Positions 24,933-33,621 of a stretch of 64,000 nt of DNA are shown piece by piece. The position numbers and the translations under genes were made by a program. Where the stretch lies: contig JAHBUE010000001.1 in the NCBI GenBank assembly GCA_019638235.1, positions 540,492-604,491 of the forward strand, written 5' to 3'. Below the pieces are notes generated by a model that saw only the letters and a list, made by a program, of their open reading frames with translations, did not search any database and was not told the origin of the DNA. Origin of the DNA: Cyclobacteriaceae bacterium (lineage in GTDB: Bacteria > Bacteroidota > Bacteroidia > Cytophagales > Cyclobacteriaceae). Positions within the stretch are counted from its first letter, which is position 1; the number at the start of each line of letters is the position of its first letter.

Positions 24933-27314
24933 TTGCGTTCAGGAATCATCATATTATTACTGATTTATGTTCTTCTTCCGGCTTTTAGCCAGGAGAAGTG
25001 CACCTTTCATATATCGGGTATGGTGCGCGATACCGAAGGAAACCCCTTGCCAGGGGCAACGGTTATGCTGAATGATGACGGTACAACTTCGGATGCTCAA
25101 GGTTTTTTTATATTCAAAAACTTGTGTGCCGGGTCGTACACACTTTCAGTAAAATTTGTGGGTTATGTTTTTTACGAGACAGCTATTCGATTAAACAAAA
25201 ATCATCAGGTCACTATTGCGTTGCGCGAGGATGTAACCGAACTAAGTAGCATTGAAATAACCGGGCAGGCATTAGCATCAGGCATCAGCAACACCACTGT
25301 TAGTTTGAGTAGTCACGACCTGGAACACCAGCACGGAAAATCATTAGGCGAAAGTTTAAAAGCCATTGCCGGAGTAAGCGCATTGCAGGCGGGCCCTGCT
25401 ATTTTCAAACCCGTTATACATGGGCTGCACAGTCAGCGTATTCTTATTCTGAATAACGGCATCCGGCAGGAAGGTCAGCAATGGGGTATTGAACACGCCC
25501 CGGAAATAGACCCGTTTATTGCGTCTGAAATTACAGTTGTAAAAGGTGCAGAGGCAGTACGCTACGGTGCCGATGCAGTTGGAGGCGTTATTATCATCAA
25601 CCCGCCATCGCTTCACAACAAAACTCATTCGTTTGGAGGCGAAATCAACACCGGGTTTATGACCAACAGTGGTATGGGTGTTGTTTCGGGTATGTTGGAA
25701 GGCGAGTTGAAAAAATCGGAGCAATGGAGTTGGCGGTTGCAAGGCACTGCCAAGCGAGCGGGCGATTTTAAAACACGGGATTATGTGTTATCAAACACCG
25801 GTGTGCGCGAACTTGATTTTTCGGGTAGCCTTGGATACAAAGACAATGACCGGTCAATGGAAATTTACATGAGTAGTTTCAATTCTGAAATCGGCATTCT
25901 ACGTGCCGCACATACCGGCAACGTTGACGACCTGCAAACATCTATTGAGAGTGGAAGCCCCTGGTACATCAACCCGTTTTCATACGATATCAATAACCCG
26001 AAACAAAAAATCAATCACCAGTTATTGAAAGTTCAGCTATCGCAAAAAATAAAAGAGGTAGGAGAACTAAAGGTATTATACGGAGGGCAGTATAATCAAC
26101 GCAGAGAATTTGATATACGAAGAGGGGGCAGAAACGAAAAGCCCGCCCTGTTCATGAAGTTGTTCACGAATGTATTAGACGTATCGTTAGACCACAACCA
26201 CCCCAGGCATTCAGGAAGTATCGGTATAAACGCAACCTATAAACAAAACATAAATGAAACGGGAGAAACAGGCATCCGGCCAATGATTCCCGATTACAGG
26301 CTCTTTTCGTCAGGAATATTTTTTATTGAAAAAGCACGAAGAAAAAACTGGTTACTGGAAGCCGGAGGGCGGTACGACTATCAACACCTGAATGTGCTTG
26401 CCTTTACGCGCACCAACGATTTGGTAAAGCCCGCTTTTAATTTCCATTATGTATCGGGGTCGGTTGGCGCAACGTATTACATCAATCAGCAGGCAAGAAT
26501 AAATACACATCTTGGCGTTTCATCCCGTCCGCCACACGTAAGCGAGTTATACAGCGAAGGGCTTCATCATGGCACTGCCGCTATTGAAGAAGGATTGATG
26601 CGCCCGAATGGTGATTTACTCACGGAGCAATCTAAAATTAAAAAAGAGGTAAGCACAAAATGGATAACAACCCTGCAACTTGGAGGCGAACGCCTTTCGG
26701 CAGATTTTTCTGTTTATGTAAACTCCATTAACAATTATGTTTTTTTACGCCCGATCGATTCGCGATTAACCATTCGTGGATATTTTTCGGTGTGGCAATA
26801 CGAACAAACCAATGCCCTGCTTAGTGGAGCGGACGTTTCTTTAAAATGGTTTCTTACCAAAAAGCTAACGTATAACGGTAAGTTCTCCTACATACGTGGC
26901 GAAGATGTTACACGAAACGATGTGTTGATTTTTATTCCCCCCGTTACGCTTGAAAACGGGTTGCGTTACACAACCAATCTTGGCAAGCTCAATGATTTCT
27001 TTGTGGGCGCAAGTGTACCTGTTGTGTTCAAACAAACCCGTGCGCCCGTTACTGTTTCTCCGCGCGACATTCCACACTATACCGGTGAGCACGTGTTCGA
27101 CATTGCTCCTGCACCGGAGCGTTATACATTGGTAAATATTGAAACAGGTTTCAAAATTCCTGTTAAAGAAAACAGTTTGTCCATTAGTCTTGCAGGCGAA
27201 AACTTAGGCAACGTGCGTTACCGTAACTACATGAACCGGCTGCGCTACTTTGCCGATGACACTGGCCGCACATTCATTATTCGGTTGAACTATAATTTTC
27301 ATTCACATAACTAA
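24933..27314 (+). CDS. TonB-dependent outer membrane receptor with carboxypeptidase-regulatory domain
   Basis: The receptor (793 aa from TTG 24933) has a signal peptide (GIIILLLIYVLLPAFSQ), a CarboxypepD_reg-like beta sandwich (about 20-105, GNPLPGATVMLNDDG), a plug (about 110-240) and a 22-strand barrel ending in an aromatic strand (TFIIRLNYNFH). The plug contains HGLHSQRILILNNGIRQ and EHAPEIDPF, a pattern also found in zinc receptors of the ZnuD type. With the lipoprotein just downstream, metal import is a plausible guess, but the substrate is not fixed. The TTG at 24888 is rejected because a promoter box lies between it and 24933. Confidence 0.9.
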   Translation: MRSGIIILLLIYVLLPAFSQEKCTFHISGMVRDTEGNPLPGATVMLNDDGTTSDAQGFFIFKNLCAGSYTLSVKFVGYVFYETAIRLNKNHQVTIALREDVTELSSIEITGQALASGISNTTVSLSSHDLEHQHGKSLGESLKAIAGVSALQAGPAIFKPVIHGLHSQRILILNNGIRQEGQQWGIEHAPEIDPFIASEITVVKGAEAVRYGADAVGGVIIINPPSLHNKTHSFGGEINTGFMTNSGMGVVSGMLEGELKKSEQWSWRLQGTAKRAGDFKTRDYVLSNTGVRELDFSGSLGYKDNDRSMEIYMSSFNSEIGILRAAHTGNVDDLQTSIESGSPWYINPFSYDINNPKQKINHQLLKVQLSQKIKEVGELKVLYGGQYNQRREFDIRRGGRNEKPALFMKLFTNVLDVSLDHNHPRHSGSIGINATYKQNINETGETGIRPMIPDYRLFSSGIFFIEKARRKNWLLEAGGRYDYQHLNVLAFTRTNDLVKPAFNFHYVSGSVGATYYINQQARINTHLGVSSRPPHVSELYSEGLHHGTAAIEEGLMRPNGDLLTEQSKIKKEVSTKWITTLQLGGERLSADFSVYVNSINNYVFLRPIDSRLTIRGYFSVWQYEQTNALLSGADVSLKWFLTKKLTYNGKFSYIRGEDVTRNDVLIFIPPVTLENGLRYTTNLGKLNDFFVGASVPVVFKQTRAPVTVSPRDIPHYTGEHVFDIAPAPERYTLVNIETGFKIPVKENSLSISLAGENLGNVRYRNYMNRLRYFADDTGRTFIIRLNYNFHSHN

Positions 27315-27327
27315 ACAAATTAAATTT

Positions 27328-27909
27328 ATGAGTACACAACACACATTAGTTTCGCGTTGGCTGTCGCGCTTTTTTCTTTCCACATTTTTAGTTGCAACAT
27401 TGTTGCTTGTAAGCTGTGGTGATGACCCCGAACCAGCACATGAAGAAGAATTGATTACTACGTTAACCGTAACATTAACACCAACCGGGGGCGCACCGAT
27501 TACCATGACTTTTAAGGATTTAGATGGTGATGGCGGAGGCGCACCGGAATACATCTATTCATCAGGAGGAAATGCCGCAGTGCTTTCGGCATCAACCACC
27601 TACACGGCAACAATAACGTTATTGAACGAATCGGAAAATCCTGCTGAAGACATTACAGAGGAAATCGAAGAAGAAGCCGATGAGCATTTGTTCTGCTTTA
27701 CGCCAACCGGTGCAAACATAGGCATCGCTTATGACGATGAAGATGATAACGGCTTGCCTGTCGGGCTGACTACAACGTGGACTTGCGGGGATGCAGGAAC
27801 GGGAACTGTTAAGATTGTTCTCCGGCATCAACCCGGAACAAAAACAGGCGCTTGTCCGGGGCCTGGCGAAAGCGACATTGAAGTTACGTTTAATGTTTCG
27901 ATTCAGTAA
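27328..27909 (+). CDS. Lipoprotein encoded with the TonB receptor
   Basis: The 193-aa product has a signal peptide and lipobox (LLVSCG, Cys about 30), then an acidic N-terminal stretch with EPAHEEEL and a beta-rich domain with GDGGGAPEY and an acidic central part (DITEEIEEEADEHLF). It starts 13 bp after the receptor stop, so it is probably co-expressed and exposed at the cell surface near the receptor. The Asp/Glu/His-rich segments may bind metal; that is inference. A bidirectional terminator follows. Confidence 0.7.
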   Translation: MSTQHTLVSRWLSRFFLSTFLVATLLLVSCGDDPEPAHEEELITTLTVTLTPTGGAPITMTFKDLDGDGGGAPEYIYSSGGNAAVLSASTTYTATITLLNESENPAEDITEEIEEEADEHLFCFTPTGANIGIAYDDEDDNGLPVGLTTTWTCGDAGTGTVKIVLRHQPGTKTGACPGPGESDIEVTFNVSIQ

Positions 27910-27910
27910 A

Positions 27911-27950
27911 AACAAAGAGGCTGTCTTACACTTTTAGACAGCCTCTCTTA
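27911..27950. terminator. Bidirectional terminator between the lipoprotein gene and hisA-like gene
   Basis: An 11-bp perfect stem (agaggctgtct 27916-27926, agacagcctct 27936-27946) with a 9-nt loop separates two convergent genes. The minus side has the clearer T-rich tail (ttgttttt), and the plus side a weaker one. Confidence 0.8.
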
Positions 27951-27968
27951 TTATGCTCTAAAAACCTT

Positions 27969-28712
27969 TCAGGATTCCTTGTTGGCCAGCAACTGCTCAA
28001 CATCTTTTAGCTTGAGTACGCCTTCGTAATAGGCTTTGCCAAAAATCACGGCAAAAACGCCCATCTCGTTAAGTCGCTTTATATCATCTATACCACGAAT
28101 ACCGCCACTTGCAAGTACAGAAAACTCCGGGAAGCGGTCGCGAATGGATTGATAAAATTCAAAGTTAGGCCCCTCTAAAACACCATCGCGCGATACATCG
28201 GTTGATTTTACAAATTTCAATCCGCGCGAGTAGAAATATTCGAGGTGTTCAAAAAGCGTCATCTCTGATTTTTTCAGCCAGCCCCGAAAGAGGAGGTTCA
28301 TGCTCTTTACATCGGTAACATCTGCGCCCAATGTTATTTTCTCACGGCCAAAAGAAACAATCCAGGAGGCAAATAATTCGGGGTTTGTTACGGCAATACT
28401 GGAGGCCGTAATATAATCAGCGCCCGCCTCATACGCTTTGCTGATATCGCCATCGGTAGAAATGCCACCGGTAAAATCAATTTTAAGATCGGTGTACGCT
28501 GAGATTTGTTCTATGATATGGTAGTTAACCGGGGAGCCGCGTTCTGCGCCATCCAGGTCAACTAAATGAACCACCTCAATACCGTGATCTTCAAAACGCT
28601 TGGCGAGGTCAAGCGGATTTTCATCGTAGGCTTTCACACTTGAAGGATCGCCCTTTCTCATTCTTACAACGCGCCCTTTTTGTATGGCTATGGATGGTAT
28701 TACCTGGATCAT
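27969..28712 (-). CDS. hisA: HisA-like (ProFAR isomerase family) TIM barrel with altered catalytic site
   Basis: The 247-aa protein matches the HisA/HisF beta/alpha barrel: VVHLVDLDGAERG, IDFTGGIST, TDVSRDGVLEGPN and VLASGGIRG are in place, and both phosphate-binding glycine motifs are intact. HisA isomerises ProFAR in histidine synthesis using two Asp residues. Here the first, at the end of strand 1 (PAID in HisA), is replaced: the segment reads VIPSIAIQKG, with Ala9 in the Asp position (codon GCC at the start of the gene). The second Asp (GADVTD) and the conserved Thr (STDVSRD) remain. No other his gene is nearby, so it may have another function. Confidence 0.72.
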   Translation of the reverse strand: MIQVIPSIAIQKGRVVRMRKGDPSSVKAYDENPLDLAKRFEDHGIEVVHLVDLDGAERGSPVNYHIIEQISAYTDLKIDFTGGISTDGDISKAYEAGADYITASSIAVTNPELFASWIVSFGREKITLGADVTDVKSMNLLFRGWLKKSEMTLFEHLEYFYSRGLKFVKSTDVSRDGVLEGPNFEFYQSIRDRFPEFSVLASGGIRGIDDIKRLNEMGVFAVIFGKAYYEGVLKLKDVEQLLANKES

Positions 28713-28816
28713 CGACTTATTTTACAGAACTGCTAAATTATTACATCCGCATCAAAAAACCATCGGGTTAAAAAGATTAAGAGGCAGGTTGGCAATTTAT
28801 TTGTGGCTTAAAACCG

Positions 28817-28824
28817 TAACTTTA
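28817..28824 (+). promoter_or_regulatory. -7-like box just before the PD40 gene
   Basis: TAACTTTA matches the -7 consensus TAnnTTTG except for the last base and ends 4 bases before the ATG at 28829. The promoter assignment is tentative. Confidence 0.4.
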
Positions 28825-28828
28825 GCCT

Positions 28829-30403
28829 ATGAAAAGGTCTATTTTACTTCTGGGCATATTAGCGCCCGTTCTTCAGGTGTTTGGGCAGGCGGCCATACGC
28901 AAACTGCCCCAGGAAATTAACCGGCCAAACATTAACCTTACTGCCCCCTTTATCAGTTTAGACGGCAGCACCCTGCTTTATACATCGGATTATGCCGAAG
29001 ATAACGTGCCCACTGTTTTTATAGCCCGAAAGGAAGGCGCCAACTGGACAGAACCCAAAGCCTTACCGAAACACATAAATGCAAAGCTCAATTTTCAAAA
29101 GGGTTATACGCTTAGCGCGGATGGAGAAACGATTTACATAACTACCATAAAATCGGGGGGTGTGGGCGGCTATGACATCTGGGCCGGAAAAATTTCGGGA
29201 GCATCATGGGGCGATTTGCAGAATATGTATGCCCCTATTAACTCGAAACTTCATGAAGGCTCGCCTACCTTTTCGCCTGACGGTGCAACCATGTATTTTA
29301 TGCGCTGTCAGAAAATGGATTCAAAAAAAGCTGACGGGTGTAAAATTATGATGACACAAAAAGCGGCTAACGGGCGATGGCAGGAGCCGGTTGAACTTCC
29401 GGAAAACATCAACACCGGCAATTCGCAAACACCGCGCATTTCGGCAGATGGTACTATCCTTATTTTTTCGTCTAATGCCATCAGTCCGAACAAAGGGGGC
29501 ATGGATTTATATGTAAGCAAACGCATTGACGATACCTGGAGCGACCCGCAACCGCTTGATTTTGTAAATACACCAGGCGATGACCAGTTTGTGAGTTCTG
29601 TTTCAAACGGACGCTACTTATTGAAAGAAGCCCCCGGCCGGTTTAAATCAGAACTTGTTGAATTTCTTGTTCCTGAACAATGGCGCCCTCGTGCTGTAAT
29701 GAAACTCGAAGGGCAAATTCTTGGTCAGGATGGTGTACCAACACCGGCCTATATTTCTGTTGAGGATTTGGGTACACGTAAACGCTTCTTTAGCGGAAGG
29801 CCGGATAAGACCGGGTATTATTTTTTATACCTGACGGAAGGAACGCGCTACGAATTATCGGTTGACCCAGAACAAGGCAACTACACATACTTCTCGAAAA
29901 TGTTTGATATGACCGCAGGCGAAAGCCCGTTAAAGCAAAAAGTTGATGTTACGTTAAAGCCCGTTGCCGCAGGCGATGTACTTGAGCTTGAAGGCATTCA
30001 ATTTAAGCCGCACTCGTCCGTACCCGATGATGCGGGCAATGAAATACGAAGGCTTGTACGGTTAATGAAAACCGTTCCTGACCGCACGTTTGAAATTCAG
30101 GTTGAGCTTGACGGCTATTATGAAGATTCCATAAAATCCGACCCTGACCTTACTGAAATCCGTATTGATACCGTCATTTATCAGATACAGGATATTGATA
30201 CGCTTGGTCAGCTTTATTCGCGCGACAGCACAATTATTGAAACAACATATCATAACAACCGCACGGAACAACAGGCGTTGTCGTTACTAAATGAGCTGGC
30301 TGCACAAGGAGTTGACACATCGAAACTTGGTTTTGATGTATTTATAAAACCTGCTGCCATACTGCAAGAAAGAAGAACACGGGTGCGGGTGTTGATAAGG
30401 TAA
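28829..30403 (+). CDS. PD40 beta-propeller protein with degenerate OmpA-type C terminus
   Basis: This 524-aa secreted protein has a signal peptide (ILLLGILAPVLQVFGQ), a PD40/WD40-like propeller (about residues 25-285; units such as EGSPTFSPDGATMYF and TPRISADGTILIFSS), a carboxypeptidase-regulatory-like domain (about 290-380, LEGQILGQDG) and a C-terminal region (about 385-520) that resembles an OmpA domain but lacks the usual peptidoglycan-binding Asp/Arg signature. It resembles PorE-like proteins in order of domains but has no TPR or lipobox. Envelope scaffolding is plausible and unproven. It converges on the DUF2911 gene. Confidence 0.8.
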   Translation: MKRSILLLGILAPVLQVFGQAAIRKLPQEINRPNINLTAPFISLDGSTLLYTSDYAEDNVPTVFIARKEGANWTEPKALPKHINAKLNFQKGYTLSADGETIYITTIKSGGVGGYDIWAGKISGASWGDLQNMYAPINSKLHEGSPTFSPDGATMYFMRCQKMDSKKADGCKIMMTQKAANGRWQEPVELPENINTGNSQTPRISADGTILIFSSNAISPNKGGMDLYVSKRIDDTWSDPQPLDFVNTPGDDQFVSSVSNGRYLLKEAPGRFKSELVEFLVPEQWRPRAVMKLEGQILGQDGVPTPAYISVEDLGTRKRFFSGRPDKTGYYFLYLTEGTRYELSVDPEQGNYTYFSKMFDMTAGESPLKQKVDVTLKPVAAGDVLELEGIQFKPHSSVPDDAGNEIRRLVRLMKTVPDRTFEIQVELDGYYEDSIKSDPDLTEIRIDTVIYQIQDIDTLGQLYSRDSTIIETTYHNNRTEQQALSLLNELAAQGVDTSKLGFDVFIKPAAILQERRTRVRVLIR

Positions 30404-30424
30404 CAAATTCCGTAATACCTTAAC

Positions 30425-30488
30425 CGCTAAGGCCGCAGAGTTACGCAAAGGGTTTTCTCAACAGAAAATTTCTTTGCGGTTCTTAGCG
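30425..30488. repeat. Nested inverted repeat in intergenic space
   Basis: The outer arms are cgctaag (30425-30431) and cttagcg (30482-30488), and the inner arms cgcaaag (30444-30450) and ctttgcg (30472-30478). The 64-bp element lies between convergent genes. A related partial sequence (aagaacgctaagaaaaacgc) is found near 41940. It may serve as a terminator or belong to a family of dispersed palindromes. Confidence 0.5.
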
Positions 30489-30513
30489 CGCGCTGCGATT
30501 AGAACAAAGTAGA

Positions 30514-31068
30514 TTAGTATGTAAAATGAACAGCCACAACGGTTTTATCCCATAGTAAAACCATTTCGGCCTCTTCGCCAATTCTGTTAAACTGAATGGT
30601 GAATTGTTCAAACTCCCTATCCTGCACAACCGAATGTGCCGAAACGGTAAGCACATCAAGCGAAGGGTCGCGGTTTGCTTCACCTATGCTGTTAATACCC
30701 CATTGGCCGTGTTGTGCATTAAAAATAACCTGCCAGTCTGTTGAGTCAGGAATTGTCCATAGGCTATACCTGCCTGCCTGGAGTTTTTTACCCTGAAAGG
30801 TAAGGGTGTGGTTGGTTTCAAAAACGGTTGCTTCGTTTGCGCCCGTTCGCCACACCTTGCCATAGGGCACAAGCTCGCCAAAAATCACCCGCCCTTTCTT
30901 ATACGGGCGATTGTAGAACACCGACACCTTCAGATCGCCATCGGTGTACACGGCTTCATCTTCGGGGCTAAACGATTTGGTTTGCTTGTGGCGGATTGCG
31001 CTCACCACTGCCCACAGGATTACCATCAACAGTGTTCCGATTGCCAGAAGGAGAAGAAATTTTTTCAT
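30514..31068 (-). CDS. DUF2911 family protein
   Basis: The 184-aa protein has an N-terminal transmembrane helix (residues 5-25) and a periplasmic beta-rich DUF2911 domain, marked by VYTDGDLKVSVFYNRPYKKGR, WRTGANEATVFETN and AGRYSLWTIPD. The family is widespread in Bacteroidota and of unknown function. No catalytic residues stand out. It ends near an inverted repeat that separates it from the PD40 gene. Confidence 0.88.
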   Translation of the reverse strand: MKKFLLLLAIGTLLMVILWAVVSAIRHKQTKSFSPEDEAVYTDGDLKVSVFYNRPYKKGRVIFGELVPYGKVWRTGANEATVFETNHTLTFQGKKLQAGRYSLWTIPDSTDWQVIFNAQHGQWGINSIGEANRDPSLDVLTVSAHSVVQDREFEQFTIQFNRIGEEAEMVLLWDKTVVAVHFTY

Positions 31069-31191
31069 TTATGGGTGCTGTCTTCTAAATAAGCGGCAAA
31101 ACAAAGACTAAAACTGATAAACTATTTTCAATTCTTTATACAAAAATTACACGAATAGGCTATTTTTACTCCTTCAAAAATTGTCAGAATC

Positions 31192-31311
31192 ATGGATGCA
31201 TCCTGGACTCCTTTTTACGTAGTTATCGCTCTTTTTGTTTTAGCCATTATCTCTCCGTGGGTTTTCCCCAACAAAATGGTGAGCAAAAACAAGCACGACA
31301 ATAAATACTAA
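31192..31311 (+). CDS. Small single-pass membrane protein
   Basis: The 39-aa frame MDASWTPFYVVIALFVLAII... has one transmembrane segment (about residues 8-26) followed by a basic tail (KMVSKNKHDNKY), giving a cytosolic C terminus. It begins 15 bp before the LOG gene and likely shares its transcript. No family is recognised. The clean hydrophobic helix and basic tail make a chance frame less likely, but the evidence is modest. Confidence 0.5.
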   Translation: MDASWTPFYVVIALFVLAIISPWVFPNKMVSKNKHDNKY

Positions 31312-31326
31312 TTCCGCCAAGGCTTT

Positions 31327-31860
31327 ATGAAAATTTGTGTTTTCTGCGGTTCTGGCGTAGGAAACAATTCCGTTTATGCTGATGCTGCCCATGAGTTGGG
31401 TGCTTTATTGGCAAAATCGGGGCATACGCTGGTTTATGGGGGCGGCAACATCGGTTTAATGGGCATACTTGCTGATAGTGTGCTCGGCAACCGTGGAGAG
31501 GTTATCGGCATTATCCCGGATTTTTTAATGAAAAAGGAAGTGGGGCACACCGGCCTCACCAAGCTGGAAATCGTACCAAGCATGCACGAGCGCAAGCGCA
31601 GAATGGCCGACCTGGCCGATGCCTTTTTAGTGCTGCCCGGTGGTTGGGGAACATTGGACGAAACCGCTGAAATCCTCACCTGGAAACAATTAGAGCTAAT
31701 CCGTCAGCCGGTTGGCTTACTGAACATCAACGGTTTTTTCGATACCCTGCTCACACAAATGGAAATTATGGTTAAAGAAGGGTTTCTTAAACAGGAAAAC
31801 TTAGATATTCTGAACGTGGCCAATTCGCCCGAAAAAGTATTGAAAGCAATAATCCCCTGA
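31327..31860 (+). CDS. LOG family nucleotide 5'-monophosphate phosphoribohydrolase
   Basis: The 177-aa Rossmann-fold protein carries the LOG signature PGGWGTLDE and the upstream GGGNIGLMG block, with ERKRRMADLADAFLVLPGG just before it. Such enzymes hydrolyse the N-glycosidic bond of nucleoside monophosphates, releasing the base, classically cytokinin ribotides and also AMP-type substrates in bacteria. All signature residues are intact. The bacterial role here is unknown. Confidence 0.92.
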   Translation: MKICVFCGSGVGNNSVYADAAHELGALLAKSGHTLVYGGGNIGLMGILADSVLGNRGEVIGIIPDFLMKKEVGHTGLTKLEIVPSMHERKRRMADLADAFLVLPGGWGTLDETAEILTWKQLELIRQPVGLLNINGFFDTLLTQMEIMVKEGFLKQENLDILNVANSPEKVLKAIIP

Positions 31861-31915
31861 TTTGGGTTAGGGAGCTACCGGTAAAATTGCATAACTTTCA
31901 TACGAGGGGTATATT

Positions 31916-33151
31916 ATGATTCGTGTTATCGGCTTTCTGTTGTGCTTTCTTCCAATAACGCTCTGGGCGCAAAATCAAAACCTGGGGTTTCATATTGCCG
32001 ATGGTAAAAGAAAAGTTCAGGTTCCGATTGAAATTCACAACAACCTGATTGTTGTACGGGTTATTCTTAATGATGCCATACCGCTTAAATTTATTGTAGA
32101 TACTGGTGTGCGCACGGCCATCTTAACTCAAAAAGCGTTCTCTGATATTCTGCGACTTCCTTACAGTAGAAAGTACACCATATCAGGGCCAGGTGGAGAA
32201 AAATTAATTGATGCCTACGTGGCGAACAATGTTTCGCTTACGCTGCCCGGTGTTATAGGCAAGGGTCATGCTATGCTGGTGTTGGAAGAAGATTACCTTG
32301 AGTTGCGCAATCACCTGGGTACTGATGTTCACGGAATACTTGGGTACGAATTGTTCAGCCGGTTTATTATCGAAATTGATTATCATAAAAAGATAATGAC
32401 GCTGATGATGCCCGATAAATTCAGGCAACGAAAAAAGTATGAAGTAATTCCGATACGCATACAAGACACAAAACCTTATTTGCTGGCACCGATAAACATC
32501 AGTTCCGATCACGCTTTAAATGCAAAATTACTTATTGACACAGGTGCGAGTCATGGACTGATGCTGGAACCTGAAAGTGATTCGCGCATTCACCTGCCGG
32601 AAAAATTTGTTCCCAACATTATCGGGCGTGGACTTGGCGGAGAAATAAAAGGTAAAACAGGAAGAATTGAATCATTAGAGTTGGGCAATTACATTATCGA
32701 AAAACCTTTGGTAAACTTTCCGGATTCCAACGCATACTTTTCCGATTCGTTGAAACACCTGATTATTGACCGGAACGGAACATTGGGTGGCGAAATTTTA
32801 AGCCGGTTTACGGTAGTTTTTAATTTCCCACTTGAAAAAATCTATCTCAAAAAAAACAGCGACTTTAAAAAAGCCTATTACTTTAACCTGAGTGGTTTAA
32901 CCATTCGCGCAAAAGGATCATCGCTGAATGTTTTTGAAATCTCCGATGTCAGGCGCAACTCAACAGCCCACGAGGCAGGCTTGCAAAAAGGAGATTTGAT
33001 TGCATCCGTTAACGGATATTCAATAAAAGATCTGCACCTGAATCATATTAACGGGCTTTTAAATTCAAAACCGGGAAGAAAAGTCAGATTAGAAGTTTTG
33101 CGTAGCGGACAACTGAAAGCCTTTGACTTCCGGTTGGAAGATCAACTTTAA
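31916..33151 (+). CDS. Retropepsin-like aspartyl protease with PDZ domain
   Basis: The 411-aa secreted protein has a signal peptide (IGFLLCFLPITLWAQ) and two aspartyl protease lobes in one chain, each with its own active-site triad: DTG at 62-64 (VDTGVRTAIL) and DTG at 208-210 (IDTGASHGLM). A PDZ domain closes the protein (about 315-405, AGLQKGDLIASVNGYSI). Two lobes in one chain suggests a pseudo-dimeric retropepsin, common in Bacteroidota envelope proteases, of unknown substrate. Its 3' end overlaps the convergent receiver-like gene by 4 nt. Confidence 0.88.
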   Translation: MIRVIGFLLCFLPITLWAQNQNLGFHIADGKRKVQVPIEIHNNLIVVRVILNDAIPLKFIVDTGVRTAILTQKAFSDILRLPYSRKYTISGPGGEKLIDAYVANNVSLTLPGVIGKGHAMLVLEEDYLELRNHLGTDVHGILGYELFSRFIIEIDYHKKIMTLMMPDKFRQRKKYEVIPIRIQDTKPYLLAPINISSDHALNAKLLIDTGASHGLMLEPESDSRIHLPEKFVPNIIGRGLGGEIKGKTGRIESLELGNYIIEKPLVNFPDSNAYFSDSLKHLIIDRNGTLGGEILSRFTVVFNFPLEKIYLKKNSDFKKAYYFNLSGLTIRAKGSSLNVFEISDVRRNSTAHEAGLQKGDLIASVNGYSIKDLHLNHINGLLNSKPGRKVRLEVLRSGQLKAFDFRLEDQL

Positions 33152-33621
33152 CGAATGAGTTTTAATAACGCTCTCTTTCTTTTAACGTATGCTTTTGCCA
33201 GGTACTGACGTGCCTGCTTAAAGCGGAGTGAGTTTCGTAAGGTGATGTATAAAGATTCGGGTGTAAGGTGCTGCTTCAAGATATAATCAGCAACATCAGA
33301 TGAAACAATTGAACCGGTATAATTGGAGTTCTTTAACACCGTGATCGGAACGTTTCTTGTTTTTGGATTGGACGACAATACGTTTACCGTCTGGCTAAGT
33401 TCCTGTAACCCGATGTTATCATCAATCAGAATAAAATTTGGATGGAACTTTAAAAGCCGGTGCCAGATGCTGGCAAGGTCAAAAGCGATTTCTGCTGTTA
33501 CCCGATTGGGCAACTTCTTAACGGTTTCCATCATTCTGCTCAATTCAATGGGGTTGTTTCCCACTAAAAGAATGCTGACAGAATCGTGTCGCGAGGTTAT
33601 TTTTTGTTTTTCCTGTACCAT
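33148..33621 (-). CDS. Degenerate response regulator receiver protein
   Basis: From ATG 33621 the 157-aa product has a receiver-like fold with SILLVGNNP (strand 1), FILIDDN (strand 3 with candidate phosphoacceptors D67/D68), VPITVLKNS (strand 4) and DYILKQHLTPESL (strand 5 with Lys116). The acidic pair after strand 1 that binds Mg in canonical receivers is replaced by Gly-Asn (GNN), so phosphorylation may be impaired and the domain may act as a pseudo-receiver. A basic C-terminal tail (RKRALLKLIR) follows, with no output domain. It has no histidine kinase neighbour. Confidence 0.65.
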   Translation of the reverse strand: MVQEKQKITSRHDSVSILLVGNNPIELSRMMETVKKLPNRVTAEIAFDLASIWHRLLKFHPNFILIDDNIGLQELSQTVNVLSSNPKTRNVPITVLKNSNYTGSIVSSDVADYILKQHLTPESLYITLRNSLRFKQARQYLAKAYVKRKRALLKLIR

